Assembly: GCA_016271365.2 (NCBI GenBank)
Contig: CM057452.1
Coordinates: forward strand, 832,706,001 to 832,770,000
Direction of reading: 5' to 3'
Source of the DNA: Neoceratodus forsteri
Taxonomy: Eukaryota > Chordata > Ceratodontiformes > Ceratodontidae
Length of the DNA: 64,000 nucleotides
The notes under the pieces are model-generated. The model was not told the origin of the DNA. It worked only from the letters and a program-made list of their open reading frames with translations, and did not search any database. The position numbers and the translations under genes are program-made. The first letter of the stretch is position 1. Each line of letters opens with the position of its first letter. Of this stretch, positions 32,886 through 44,254 are shown in pieces.

Positions 32886-34620
32886 ATGGTAACCTCAAAT
32901 TGTGCTGTTAAAAAAACAACTTCCGACTGTCGGAGCATGACACGAAATTCAGTGAAACCTGCACAGCACCTGAGAAAAATGTCATACTCAGCTAAAGCCA
33001 GCTTCGGGATCGATGTAACAGAAGTACTTACCAATATTACTGAACATGAAGAACCAGACAGTCCTGTCACAATAGCGCCGCACAGTCCTCTGATCCAGCC
33101 ATCCACCTTGATGAGTGAGAGAGCCACAAAGCCAATAGTACCTAGAGCAGAGACTCCCACTGCAGATGCCTCAGCTAATTCTCCAGCTCCACAGGATGAG
33201 CAGGGAGAATCAGAGCCCACAGCACCAATGACCTCCACAGCACAACCTGCATAAATGAAAAGAAACGCATATAAATAAATATCCTGACCTGACCAACCAA
33301 CAGCTCGAGCAGCTTGAAAAACAGAAAGAAGAGCAACACACGCAGACAACTACACAGTGGGCAGTTTCAGTCTTTGAAACATGGTGCCAAGCAAAGTCCA
33401 TAGCCAGAAATCTGCAAACAGTACTACCTACTGAACTTTCCACAATACTTAGAAAATTTTATGCCGAGATCTGCCAGAGTGATGGCACAGAGTACAGCCT
33501 GGCAAGTTTAATAGCACTCCAAGCAGGTCTTAACAGACACTTGAACAATCCACCTCTCAGCAGGAACATTAACCTCCACAGCCACCCCTGACATGCACCC
33601 TGCGAACAACATTTTTTCTCCTGTTCTCAAAAAATACAGAAGAAAGGGAAAAGATTGGGCAGACCACACCTTGCCATTACAGAGCAAGATCTACAAGTCT
33701 TGAAAAACTCTCCTGCTCTATCCCCAAACACAACTCGAGGACTACTCTTAAAGGTGTGGTTTGATATACAACTTTGCATAGCTCGGAGAGGCAGGGAGGG
33801 GCTTAAGACAGTTAAAGCTCGAACACTTCGAAATAAAAACAGATGAACACAGTGCAGAATACATTACTCTAAGTTTTAATGAGTATACCAAGAACCACAA
33901 AAAACTATTCATCAAAGCAACAATATCAGGGCTATACATACAGCCTACCTCATAACCCTCAATGCCCTGTAGAATCTTTTAAAAAATACCTAGCAAAACT
34001 GCCTCCAAACCCTCCTGCTTTTTATTGCCACCCGAGAAAAATCCCAGACAGCCTCCTAGAAACTGTAGACATTTGGTACACCCGGGAGCCATTAGGTATT
34101 ACTTACATGTCAAATTTAATGCCAAAGATCAATGAAGAAACTGGGCTGTCATGCAGATATACAAATCATTCAGTGAGAGATACAGCTGTGCAGCTACTTG
34201 CGGTGGCAGGCCTAGAAGCCTGAGAGATCATGACTGTGACTGGGCATAAAGCTGAATCTAGCCTTCGATTTTATTGGGCTGTCACCCCTGAGGATCGCCA
34301 GTGTTGGAGCTGCATATTAGCTGAAAAAAGCAAAGTACAGTACAACAAAACAAACCCATCTGCACACCTTGAAATTTCTCCGGGAATACTGCAAACTGCA
34401 ACCTTACAGCAACAAAATCCTCAGCCTTGCTCCAGCTCCCAGACTGCTTGCATCACCGGAAATATTCTAACTTTCAGTCCCGACAGGAATCAAACCCCAG
34501 AAGAAACCACCCCACCAATAGGCCTGACTCAGCAGTTTAATGCAACAACAAAAACCTCGGCATTCACAGTACAAAACTGCGTGATACAAAACGTCAAATT
34601 CATAAGCCTCTCTAAATAAA
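32886..34620 (+). pseudogene. Crypton-type tyrosine recombinase (DUF3504 / KIAA1958-like), broken
   Basis: Cryptons are DNA transposons that move by a tyrosine recombinase, and several vertebrate genes (KIAA1958, QRICH1, ZMYM) descend from them. An N-terminal low-complexity region at 32886-33251 is followed, after a frame change, by WAVSVFETWCQAKSIARNLQ and FYAEICQSDGTEYSLASLIA. Next come ANNIFSPVLKKYRRKGKDWA, then LCIARRGREGLKTVK with the first catalytic Arg, WYTREPLGITYMSNLM, YTNHSVRDTAVQLLAVAGLE with the HxxR motif, and TGHKAESSLRFYW with His and the candidate Tyr nucleophile. A C-terminal tail ends SAFTVQNCVIQNVKFISLSK at 34619. Frames shift near 33580, 33650 and 33845, and a TGA splits LEA from EIM at about 34222, so it is inactive. 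No zinc finger is visible. Confidence 0.8.
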
Positions 34621-34625
34621 CACAC

Positions 34626-34783
34626 AGGCAAGGTAAGACAAGGCACATTTTATTTAAAAGACGCCCATCCCGGAGGCTCTAGGTACCGTACATCAATCAA
34701 TAAATACAATATATCACAATAATAATCAATTTAAATACAATACTCTGAACAAGTTAAAACAGAATTTGCTATATAATTAACCA
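34626..34783. repeat. Interspersed repeat (aaggcacattttattta family), copy 1
   Basis: The segment caaggcacattttatttaaa, then cccatcccggaggctctrgg and caatactctgaacaa, is shared almost base for base with 42642-42797. A more distant relative lies at 37996-38175 (ttttatttgtacagcgcctt). Such sequences look like reversed 3' ends of small retroelements, but the class is not established. Confidence 0.7.
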
Positions 34784-35178
34784 CTCTCAACTTCTGCTGC
34801 ATGTAAAGTTTCCAATATCAGTTAGCATCAGATTTATCTTTACTAAAAAGACAGGTAAGGAACTATAAAGCATAGTCCGGGAAGGCCTGATTAAACAAAA
34901 AGGCCTTGAGGCAGGCCTCTAGCACCACAGAACTCCAAGCTGGTATGTCTCAACAGCATTACCATCTCATCACTTCATGAACTGTTATTCAGAAAGTTAA
35001 CCTTTGCAATTTTTAATGTTCATTTTAAACTATGTTGAACATTCCTAAGCAAGTTATACATCTAAAATTACTAGCACTGCAAATGGCCACATCTCAACAG
35101 GCATTAACAAAGTCAGCACTTCATGAACTATTCGTCATACAAAAAAAAACAAACTTTTATGAAAAACGTTGAACTTTC
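34784..35178. other. Unassigned spacer
   Basis: No gene supported. The part at 34861-34925 (aaggcctgattaaacaaaaa followed by ggccttgaggcagg) resembles the right part of the repeat at 37996-38175, so the repeat above may really extend to about 34925. Confidence 0.4.
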
Positions 35179-35194
35179 AAAATGTTTCATGTTA

Positions 35195-35420
35195 GGGCAT
35201 GGCCTGGCTGTGCTGAAGATGGCTGCCTAAATCTTTTTCTCCCTGGGATCACCCACTATCATCATCCATCCACCAACTCCCAGACAATCAACCTCTGCCA
35301 ACATTTGAAGTCTTATTCTACCTACATCATAGTTCGGCTCTGGTAAAGTATTTTTACTGTCTCACAGCTATAGAACTTTATATTAGCAGCTATACAGTTT
35401 CTCTATCAAGGCCTGCAACA
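35195..35420 (+). promoter_or_regulatory. 5' UTR / internal promoter region of the L1-like element
   Basis: It starts gggcatggcctggctgtgct and within 35 bp contains aagatggctgcc (35217-35228). That resembles a YY1 site, which in mammalian L1s lies near the 5' end and positions transcription start. The role here is inferred from position only. Confidence 0.4.
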
Positions 35421-36688
35421 ATGGCCGACCAACCTCTGCATAATAGCTCTCTTAACAGAGTGCAGTCAATGTTTCCGCAGCTAATTAATGAAATTAATGA
35501 TTTAAAAATAACCTCACAACAAAATGTCACCAATATGCAAGTACTCGATCAAAAAATTAATGCCACAGATGTTAAAGCAGTCCAAAATGAAAGCTCTATT
35601 AACAATTTGCAAGCAACCATCAGAGAGCAGGACAGAGTTATCAGAAACATACAGGACAAAATTGATGACATTGAAAACAGAAATAGATGCAACAACCTTA
35701 GATTTCTGGGTTTTCCTGAAGGAGCAGAGCTTGGAGACACCAGTGCACTTCTATTGCATGTACTTCCAACACTGCTCAAAATCCCACCTGGCCAGGAGCT
35801 CACTATTGAAAGATCTCATCGTACCCAAACTCAAGGCCTGGTCCTGACCAGAAACCCAGGCCCATCATAGCCAGATTTTTAAATTATGCACATACTAAGC
35901 TAATTATTCAAAGAGCAAGACAAGTGGGAACACTTACTTGGCAGGAGCACAGAATCTCGATCTTTAGAGACTTCTCAAAAGAACTGTCTAACAAGCGAAG
36001 AGCCTATAATCCCATCAGAACTATTTTGCACCAGCATGGCATCAAGTTTGCACTACGATACCCTGCTATAATGCACTTATTCCTGGGAGACTCAAGTAGA
36101 GACTTTAGTACACCCAAAACCCTGTCAGCATTTCTTGATGAATTTCAGCCTGCACTTACCCCATCCGGTGACTGCACTGCAGTTCACTCAAGCATTGCCA
36201 TGGTCACTCCTCAATCTGACCAGCACACTCCCACTGCTGAAATAAATCCCAAAATTCCAGAGAGGCCTGCACAGACGACGACCACTGTTGCAACTCCTGC
36301 CCGACTTTCAGCTCGAATACAAGAGAAAAAGGCCTCCAAAGCACTAGATACCAAACATGCATGCTGCTCGAGAGACACTCCATCAATACTCCACCCTCAG
36401 TCAGAGCGACACATCAGCTTCTCTACTCCTTTCACTAACAAATTTTCCCTACTTCAAGAAGACTCGCACTCATCTCAGGAAGATCTTCGGGAGGCTGAAT
36501 CAGAACCACTCGCTAACGACCTCACGAGTGTCTTGCCCTGTAATAATTCCCCTGACTCTTCCTGGGCTGAACTAGTTGCCAGCTCTCCCTTTAAATCTAC
36601 TGAGTCCCCCAAGAAGAAGAGGAAAGGGAAACTGAAGAATAAAACGACTGATGCTACTTCCAATGTGCATAATCGTCACAAACATTGA
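35421..36688 (+). pseudogene. L1-like ORF1 (RNA-binding chaperone), one frameshift
   Basis: ORF1 protein coats element RNA and acts as a nucleic acid chaperone. The first frame (35421-35870) starts MADQPLHNSSLNRVQSMFPQ and has a heptad-like coiled-coil region to about residue 90 (INDLKITSQQNVTNMQVLDQ and following). It then enters an RRM-like segment, DIENRNRCNNLRFLGFPEGA, with IERSHR. Near 35850 the frame changes and the protein continues as PIIARFLNYAHTKLIIQRAR, then RAYNPIRTILHQHGIKFALR, typical of the C-terminal domain of L1 ORF1. A long Ser/Thr/Pro-rich extension ends with a basic patch SPKKKRKGKLKNKTTD, which could be a nuclear localisation signal. Total length would be about 420 residues. 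There are no CCHC knuckles, unlike the Tx1-like copies near 56 kb. Confidence 0.85.
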
Positions 36689-38745
36689 CTAATACATATT
36701 TTGAGATCTATATTATTAACTAATCTTTAACCCCCCTTAATTCAGCAGCCTGTCTGATCATTTCTTTACTTCAACCGCACTGCAGAATTCCAATATGTGC
36801 ACCACTATCACTAACAGCCAGTTTGGAATACACAAGGCAGTAAATCGCTGTTGTAAACTTAGGGGTTGTACCTTCCACAGATTTGACAATGCAAATCAAA
36901 CCTTCATCGAATGTCACTGTTTTGTGCAACCCTACCTATATGTAATACCTTGAATCAGTCTTAGACGGTCTCTCTCAAGTTAATCTGTGTGCTGCCAGAT
37001 ATTGGTCTAAAAAATGCTGAGCATGTGCAGCACTCTTAAAAACTCATCATTATGTGGTTTAGTACCGTATATACATGTGCACAGTGTTTTCCCTATACCA
37101 TTTCTAGTGGATCCTTTGTCCTAGCTAACAATATGTGTTTGCCACATATCCAGTACCACTTATGAGTGGAGGATGTTTAAATAAATACCTTAATCTTCAC
37201 TAGCTTATTTATCTATTGTTATCATATGTATCATTAAAGGTATATGGAGCAAAAGTGGCGTTTTATCAACCTCATATATTGGCACGTTGCAGTTATTAGT
37301 ACACTAATTTATGCTCGTAATTTGCTCTCCCAATTTTCACTCTCTTCTTCACCCCACTACATTATCCTCTCTCCCTTTTTTCAGGTATACTAGTACCTTT
37401 CGATCACTTATTTATACATTATTTGGCTTCTTACATCTCTCTTAACTCCTTATTGCAGGCAATATTCAAGGCTTCTGTACTTTATTACCTTACCTACATT
37501 GCCACAATCAATAACTATAGCACATTTACACTCGAAGCCTTCATTACTTAAGCTTATTTACACTTTTGGAACTCCCTCTTAGTTGGGGCTTGCTAGGCCT
37601 TTTGGTAGACCTGGTTACCCCACTTTTTTTTTCCTTTTGGGCAATGTTCGAGTTATGTGCTTCCATCATACATCAAGGCGCCCTGTTTTAATATGTACAG
37701 AGCCTTGAAACCTGAAACATTCTCAACCATTATAATCACAATAATGCTAAGGAGACAATATGTATCTGTCCATAAACTAACTCTCCCATCTTGCATACTA
37801 CTACTATGCCAAATTGGACTTCATAACATACTAAAGCCTCATAAATCTATATTATATTAGACATTTTTTGACTCCTTATGTTATTTGATCACCTTCCACA
37901 CACTATGGTATTTTTCTTTTAAAATATGGTACGCGGATAAATACATAGCTGGCAGGCCCTATTCTGTCTTACACTATTTTAGTGCCTTGTTGCATTATAA
38001 TAATAATAATAATTTTATTTGTACAGCGCCTTTCTATTTCCAAGGTGCCTTACAACTTAAAACAATTTAAAACAAGCATTAAAATCCAAAATCTGAAACA
38101 TGAATGAAGAAACATAATCAAAATACAGTTAAATTTTCCACAAAGGCCTTTTGCCAAAGAAAAGTTTTCAATGTTATGTTGGCATACTGTCTCTATTATT
38201 GAACTTATACACTATAGTTCAAGTTATATTATTATGTCTGGGACTTATTACTAATTTAATAAGTCTCATATAGTTTGGTATGATGTTCAAGGTTCCTCGC
38301 AGGGAATCATGCTAATTACCTTAGTACTAGTCATAATTACAATTTATAGAACATTGTTGTATACAGTTTGTAGCTTAGGATTATAGAGTGTTGCTTTTTC
38401 TTAAGAACTACTTACATCTTTATAAGCCTAGTAGTGTAGCGAGAGATTCTCTGGTGTGTGCACCGACTCTTATCTCTCTATACTTCATAAACATTGCTAG
38501 TGTATTATACACGCTTTTGTTGATACTATGCATATACTCTCTATTATCCTTTCTCTATACTTTTCCTCAGCGAGACATAATGGATATATTTATCAACATT
38601 TTCTGAATCCATACAACCTAATAGCTCTGCACACATTTGTATATCCTATATACCTCCCTTTTAAATCTGCAACATCCTCCAATTTAGTTACTAAGAGTCC
38701 CTCATTCCTATTTGTAACTTCATATTTTACCTCTTACTATCACGA
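36689..38745 (+). other. Long inter-ORF region of the L1-like element
   Basis: About 2.06 kb separate ORF1 from ORF2, far more than usual for L1 elements. It is AT-rich with pyrimidine tracts and stop codons in all frames. It contains one interspersed repeat at 37996-38175. No further coding domain is visible. It may be part of the family structure or the product of insertion. Confidence 0.5.
37996..38175. repeat. Interspersed repeat within the L1 inter-ORF region
   Basis: An (aat)n run leads into ttttatttgtacagcgcctt, then caaggtgccttacaactt and a segment with aaaggccttttgccaaag. It is distantly related to 34626-34925 and 42642-42797. Confidence 0.55.
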
Positions 38746-41700
38746 GTGATCTAATTTTACATTCATGGAATGTTAAGGGACTCAATTCACCTTGTAAGCT
38801 CAAGCAAATACTCACTTATCTCAAGAAACGTAAAACACATATTGCTTTCTTACAAGAAACTAAACTTCTTCCAGAGGATGTCGACAGACTTAAAAAGGAT
38901 TGGGTCATTCAAGTATTTGCATCCTCTTCTTCTTCAAAAAAACGTGGGGTTGCCATTTTAATACATTAATCCCTCAACTGGTCCCCCATTAAAACCATCA
39001 TGGACTCAGACGGTAGATGGGATATAGTTCAATTAAATTCCATCATAGGTCCTTTTATGTTAGCAAATGTTTATGCCCCCAACTCCGATTCCCCTGAATT
39101 TTTCCATAATTTGGAGCAACAAATTATGATTAACAATAAAAACAACTCACCCATTCTCATGGGTGGAGAGTTTAATCTAGCATTAGAGGCACAATTAGAC
39201 AGAAGTAACTCATCATATGATGCCCATCCCCGAAGTAGTAATGCTCTGCCAATGTTAATGAAGGATTTGGGCATCTCTGACATTTGGAGACTTCACCATC
39301 CTAGACAACGTGACTATACCTTTTACTCCTCATTACAAAAATCCTATAGTCGTATTGATTATTGGTTTCATTCCTCTCATTACAGAAAAAAACTATTGAT
39401 ACAGCTACCCTTCCTATTATCATATCAGACCATTCCCCTATAAATCTATATTTACTCTGGGGTCCACTGTCTTCTAAATCCCCTTCTTGGCGTCTAGTCC
39501 CAATCTTACTGAGAGACTCAGAATTCATATCTTGGATTACAACTCAAATCCAAGACTTTCTTTCACTTAATGACACACCTGATGTATCTCAGGGTACTAT
39601 CTGGGAAGCACTAAAAGCCACATTTAGAGGTAAAATTATTAGTTATGCAGCTCACAGGAAGAAGCTAAGAGAGCAACAACTAGCCAATCTAAAAAAGTCC
39701 CTTAAAGACAAAGAAACGTAATATCATAACACAAAAAACCTAATCATAACTCACAACTTCATCTTGAAATTCTACAGTTAAGAATTAAAATCAACAAATT
39801 AATATCTAGGAAATCTGAACTCACCATTTTAAGGCTCAAGCACTGCTACTGGGAACAAGGTGATAAATGCAGGAAGTTACTTTCATATCAGCTCAAAACT
39901 CAACAGATGGAGAGATATATTGCTGGCCTGAAAGACCCTTCAGGCCAAATCCACACAGATAACCCTTCAATCAACCGCATCATGCAATCCTTCTATCATC
40001 AACTATATTCTCATCAAAACTCCATGACACACAAACAAATACAACACTTTCTGGAAAAATTGCAGCTACCCCACCTCTCTCATCAAGACATGGCAATGCT
40101 AGATGAACCCTTTACCCTACAAGAGATTCAAACAGCGTTATCCTCCTTAAAAAATGGTAAATCACCTGGGAGTGATGGTTTCCTTGTTGACTTCTATAAA
40201 CCCTTATCCGATACTCTTTGTACTTTACTACTTAACGTTTTCCTGGAAGTAAACTCAAAAGGTAAACTCCCTCATACTATGACTGAAGCCATTATTACTG
40301 TTTTACCAAAAAAAGATAAAGACCCTTCTCTCCCCTCAAATTACAGACTGATATCGTTACTTAATACAGACGGCAAAATCTTTGCTAAACTATTATCCCT
40401 TCGATTAGATTCATTAACTCTGAAACTCATCCATACCTCTCAAGCTGGATTTATCAAGAATAGAACTGGGTCTGATCATCTTCGTCTTTAGTTAACCTAA
40501 TCCATAAAGCAAAAACCCTTAAGTCTCCAGCTGCTGCCATCATCATAGATTTTGAGAAAGCATTTGACTCCCTTAATTGGAACTATTTATACCATGTACT
40601 ATCTCATTTTGGTATCACTAAAAATTTTTGTGTGTGGATTCAATTACTGTACACTCTCCCTTCTGCGTGGGTTCTTACTAACACCTCTCTATCCCCTCCT
40701 TCCATCTTGCAAGAGGCACCAGACAGGGATGCCCCTTATCACCTTCCCTGTTCATACTTGCCTTGGAACCTCTTTCTGTATCTCTCCGTCAATCTTGCAT
40801 AATCAAAGGCATCCCTGTTGGTAACTCTCACTACACCTTACTCTCATATGCAGATGACCTCCTCATTCTACTAGAAAATCTAAAATTCTGGACAACCTCT
40901 AGTTAAACTACTTAATGAATTTACCTCTCTCTCTGGACTTGCTTTAAATCTTAATAAATCTGAAACGCTACCATTGAATAACTTTTGCAAACCCTTTATG
41001 AATAACCCATTGGACTTCCGCTGGGCTCCCCATGGTATCACGCATCTAGGTATCTGGATCACTCCGTGACTAGACAAATTATGGGATGCTAATCTTTCTC
41101 CTCTGTTAACTAACATTAAATCTACACTTGACAGATGGAAACTGCTTAATCTCTCTTTCAATGGGAAAATCTCCGCTATTAAAATGTCAGTAGCCCCTAA
41201 AATACTATATCTTTTCTCTAATATCCCATTAATATTTCCCTCTAGTTTCCTAATCAAAATAGACAAAATAATTGGCAACTTTATTTGGGACAGAAAAATC
41301 CCCAGATTTAGCCACAACAAACTTAGATCCCATTGGTCTAGAGGTGGTTTTGGCCTCCCTTGGTTTCAAGCCTACTTGTGGGCCTACTGGAGAGCCCAAA
41401 CTATCAAATGATTTAACAAACCCAATACCAAAACACCGTTATGGGTTATTATGGAAGCCTCTCTATGCCCAGGTAATGTGGCTACTTCCTTCATTTATAA
41501 TCCCTTCCCCCCCAATTTAAAGTCTCATCCCACTATAGCATCATCTACGTTTTGCTGGAAAATAACTCATAAGCGTCTCAAATCAAACCCAACCCCTCTT
41601 ACTTATGCCCCCATTTGGGGTAATCGCCATATATCTCCTGACAATCATCCAATTTTCTGTCATACCTGGAAAAATAGGGGCATTTTCTTCTTGAGAGACA

Positions 41701-42390
41701 TACTTGAACCCCATGATTTAAAACTAAAATCCTATTCTGATCTACACATTCTATGGAATCTTCCCCGTCAGGATTTTTAGAAATATCTACAGATTCATAC
41801 GGCATGCAGCCCCTACTTCTCATCTATTACTAATCAATCCTTATATGATAAGTACATCTCCAAATGGATTAAAACAACACCTAAACTGAACAGTACTATT
41901 TACAAAGATATTAGAGATGCACGTTCAGATCAATCCATTGATGCAAAAAATAAATGGAGTAGTCTGTTACACTACGATATAACCAATGCACAATGGTACA
42001 GGTGTTGGCTTTCCTGTCACAAATCATTTAAGGATAAACGTTGCTCCCTTATACAGACTAAAATCCTTCATTTGTGGTACAGGAGCCCAGCTGTATTGCA
42101 GAAAATGGGTTTAATGAATAATAACTGCTGGTGCTGTAACTCCCCCAATGGTGATTTACTATATATTTTATAGAATTGTCCCCTCATACAAAAGCTTTGG
42201 CATCATACTCATATTTTTGCAATAAAAGTGATTGGTCAACCTTTTGCACTGGACCCTAAACATTGTATACTTGGTATTTTTAATTTTCGCCCCTATAGAA
42301 TCTCCTATTTCCTGAACAGGTGGTTAACCATACTTTTCCTTCAAGTTAAATGCAGTATACTTATGCATTGGAGATCTAATACAGGGTTTT
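38746..42390 (+). pseudogene. L1-like ORF2 (endonuclease, reverse transcriptase), with frameshifts
   Basis: The N-terminal apurinic-like endonuclease shows HSWNVKGLNSPCKLKQILTY, FLQETKLL, KRGVAILI (then a stop), ANVYAPNSD, LMGGEFNLALEAQ (39159 on; GGEFN in place of the usual GGDFN), RIDYWF and, after a frame change at about 39415, ISDHSPINLYL with the catalytic SDH at 39425-39433. The RT domain has SPGSDGFLVDFYKPL, NYRLISLLNTDGKIFAKLL, TSQAGFIKNRTGSDHLRL, IIDFEKAFDSLNW and YADD at 40847-40858. The C-terminal region keeps WDRKIPRFSHNKLRSHWSRG, and a zinc-binding-like CWCCNSPNGDLLYIL near 42128 followed by NCPLIQKLW. Breaks lie near 38968, 39415, 39720, 40490, 40680, 40890 and 41070, among others. 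Confidence 0.88.
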
Positions 42391-43377
42391 AAATAATTGA
42401 TAAGCAGTTTTTTTCCTGGGACAATACTAACTGTACAGAAAGTATTTATATAGGTTTTCTAGAAGTGTTATGTTTGTTAAACACAATGAGGCAAGTGCTC
42501 TGCATTTTTACAATGTTTTAGCACTTTTATGAGCAAAATGCTAATCAATTTTTAGAGTTAAATAAAACCCTGTAATATAATCCCCACATTCCCTGACATT
42601 CTTAAACAATTATCTCAATACGCCTCCCAAGACCGTATAACGAGGCAAGGCAAGGCACATTTTATTTAAAAAGATGCCCATCCCGGAGGCTCTGGGTGCT
42701 GTACATCAATTAATAAATACAACACATCAAAGTAGTAATCAATTAAATACAATACTCTGAACAAATTAAAACAAAATTTGCTGTACAATTAACACATTTC
42801 TTTGGACTGACTCACTATATACAATAAATGTTGGCAGGACTATTTTAATTATTTGGAATCATCTAACTCTTCTGACAACTAATGTATGGATTGATATATA
42901 TTGAATTTATTTTCTCCCACTGATATTCTCCACAGGTATTCTGTTGTGATATTGCTTCTTGTTTCCTTATTCTATAGTTCCCCCCTTTCTCTCTCCCTTG
43001 TTTCTTCTCTACATCCCTTCTCTCTTGATTACTCTTTCAGATATTCTCTTACTATTCTACAAACACTCCTATATATGTTTTAGCAGCATTCTAAGATGCT
43101 ACATAACACAATCATGTACAACCAGATCTATTCATATCACCTGTTTCAATTCCTACCCTTCCTACTCTCACTCTGTACTACAAAATGTTAAGCTTCCTTT
43201 AATATATAACTGGTATTGCCTAGCTCTGATCTGTAAACATAAGTTCCTCATACTATTACTGCATAATGTTTCAGACAATATGCTGCCTTGTTTCTTCCTC
43301 TATAATTTTACACAGTATTGTACTGGAGGATGTTTGTTTATTTCATAAATACTTCAATAAAAAGATTAACTACAAAA
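42391..43377 (+). other. 3' UTR of the L1-like element
   Basis: About 1 kb without coding signal, with a nested interspersed repeat at 42642-42797. It ends with cttcaataaaaagattaact and a run of A. The aataaa at 43356-43361 is a plausible polyadenylation signal just before the A tail. Confidence 0.6.
42642..42797. repeat. Interspersed repeat (aaggcacattttattta family), copy 2
   Basis: Near-identical to 34626-34783, including gaggcaaggcaaggcacatt and caatactctgaacaaattaa. It lies in the 3' UTR of the L1-like element and so inserted after it, unless the family 3' UTR carries it. Confidence 0.7.
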
Positions 43378-43642
43378 AAAATGTTTCATGTTAACTAAAC
43401 ACATTTTAAATGTCTTTGCAATGTTTTGTACTGCCTAGAAATATTTTAAAATGTATGTTAAATATATAAAAATGTGTTTTAAATGACTAAGCAAGTTATA
43501 CAGTAAAAATTATTAATACAATAAAGGGACTACTTTTTTGTCCCTCAAAAGAAAAACTTATCTTCTATTTCAGTGCTTCAGATTTAAATTAAAAAAAATG
43601 AACAATTAAAAATGCCTATTGACTTTCCTTTAGCCCATTTTA

Positions 43643-43790
43643 CAAGTGCAATAACACACTCCGAGGTGGGGGTTACATGCTGATAAGGGCACTCCCAGGT
43701 GCATAAGGCACTCGGCGCAAGCGCCTTAGTACACACTTGGGCGTGCTCTTATCAGCATGTAACCCACACCTCATCATGTGTTATTGCTTG
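43643..43790. repeat. Short palindromic MITE-like element
   Basis: Left arm caagtgcaataacacactcc then ttacatgctgataagggcac pairs with gtgctcttatcagcatgtaa then catgtgttattgcttg. The GC-rich loop holds aggcactcggcgcaagcgcc, itself a small hairpin. Length is about 148 bp, with arms over 60 bp each. Confidence 0.75.
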
Positions 43791-43825
43791 CTTATCAGAT
43801 ACATTAATTCCTCTCTTTATGTTAT

Positions 43826-44240
43826 TTCAAGCTATTCAGAAACAAATCAAAACACCAAATTGCTTCAAATCAGCGTTTATTACATTATTACTGAAACAAG
43901 ACAAAGATAAGAAGAATACAAAACTAATAACCAATAGCTATTCCGAATAGTGAATATAAAATCTTTGCAAAAATCATTAGTAATTGGTTATTACCTTTTT
44001 TTTACATAAACTTATACATTATAATCTAAGTGGTTTTATCCCCAGCAGGTGAATTCATAGTAGTATTCACCATTTACAATATATTTATAAGGATGTGGGA
44101 AGAAGCAATTATAAGTCTTGATGCCACCAAAGCTTTTGTCATTGTGGAACGGTACTACTTCTTTTTCCTATTAGGTTAGCAGGGGGTTCCTTGAACACTA
44201 ATTAACTGGATTAAAGCCATGTATGACTCTCCTAAATTAA
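43826..44240 (+). pseudogene. Degraded L1-like ORF2 RT fragment
   Basis: Across shifting frames this region gives CFKSAFITLLLKQDKDKK, NIKIFAKIISNWLLP, a SLDATKAF-like segment (isldatkafvive) and NWIKAMYDSPKLRLTVNN. These follow the order of L1 RT motifs from the pre-finger region through the first catalytic Asp (LDA.KAF) to the next helix. It is short, heavily broken, and older than the 35-43 kb element. Confidence 0.65.
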
Positions 44241-44254
44241 GACTTACAGTTAAT

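Larger units (their letters stand above)
35195..43377 (+). mobile_element. Apparently full-length L1-like LINE (8.2 kb) with perfect 16-bp target duplication
   Basis: The direct repeat aaaatgtttcatgtta occurs at 35179-35194 and again at 43378-43393. Between them lies a complete L1 layout: 5' UTR (35195-35420), ORF1 (35421-36688), a long inter-ORF region, ORF2 with endonuclease, RT and C-terminal domains (about 38746-42390), and a 3' UTR ending with aataaaaagattaactac and a short A run. LINEs insert by target-primed reverse transcription, which leaves such a duplication. Both ORFs carry frameshifts, so the copy is not active as read. The perfect duplication argues that the insertion is fairly young. 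Two smaller repeats sit inside (37996-38175 and 42642-42797). Confidence 0.88.

Noticed and set aside
32864..33349. 161-codon minus-strand open frame rich in hydrophobic residues
   Set aside because: It is antisense to the Crypton recombinase, whose plus-strand motifs are clear.
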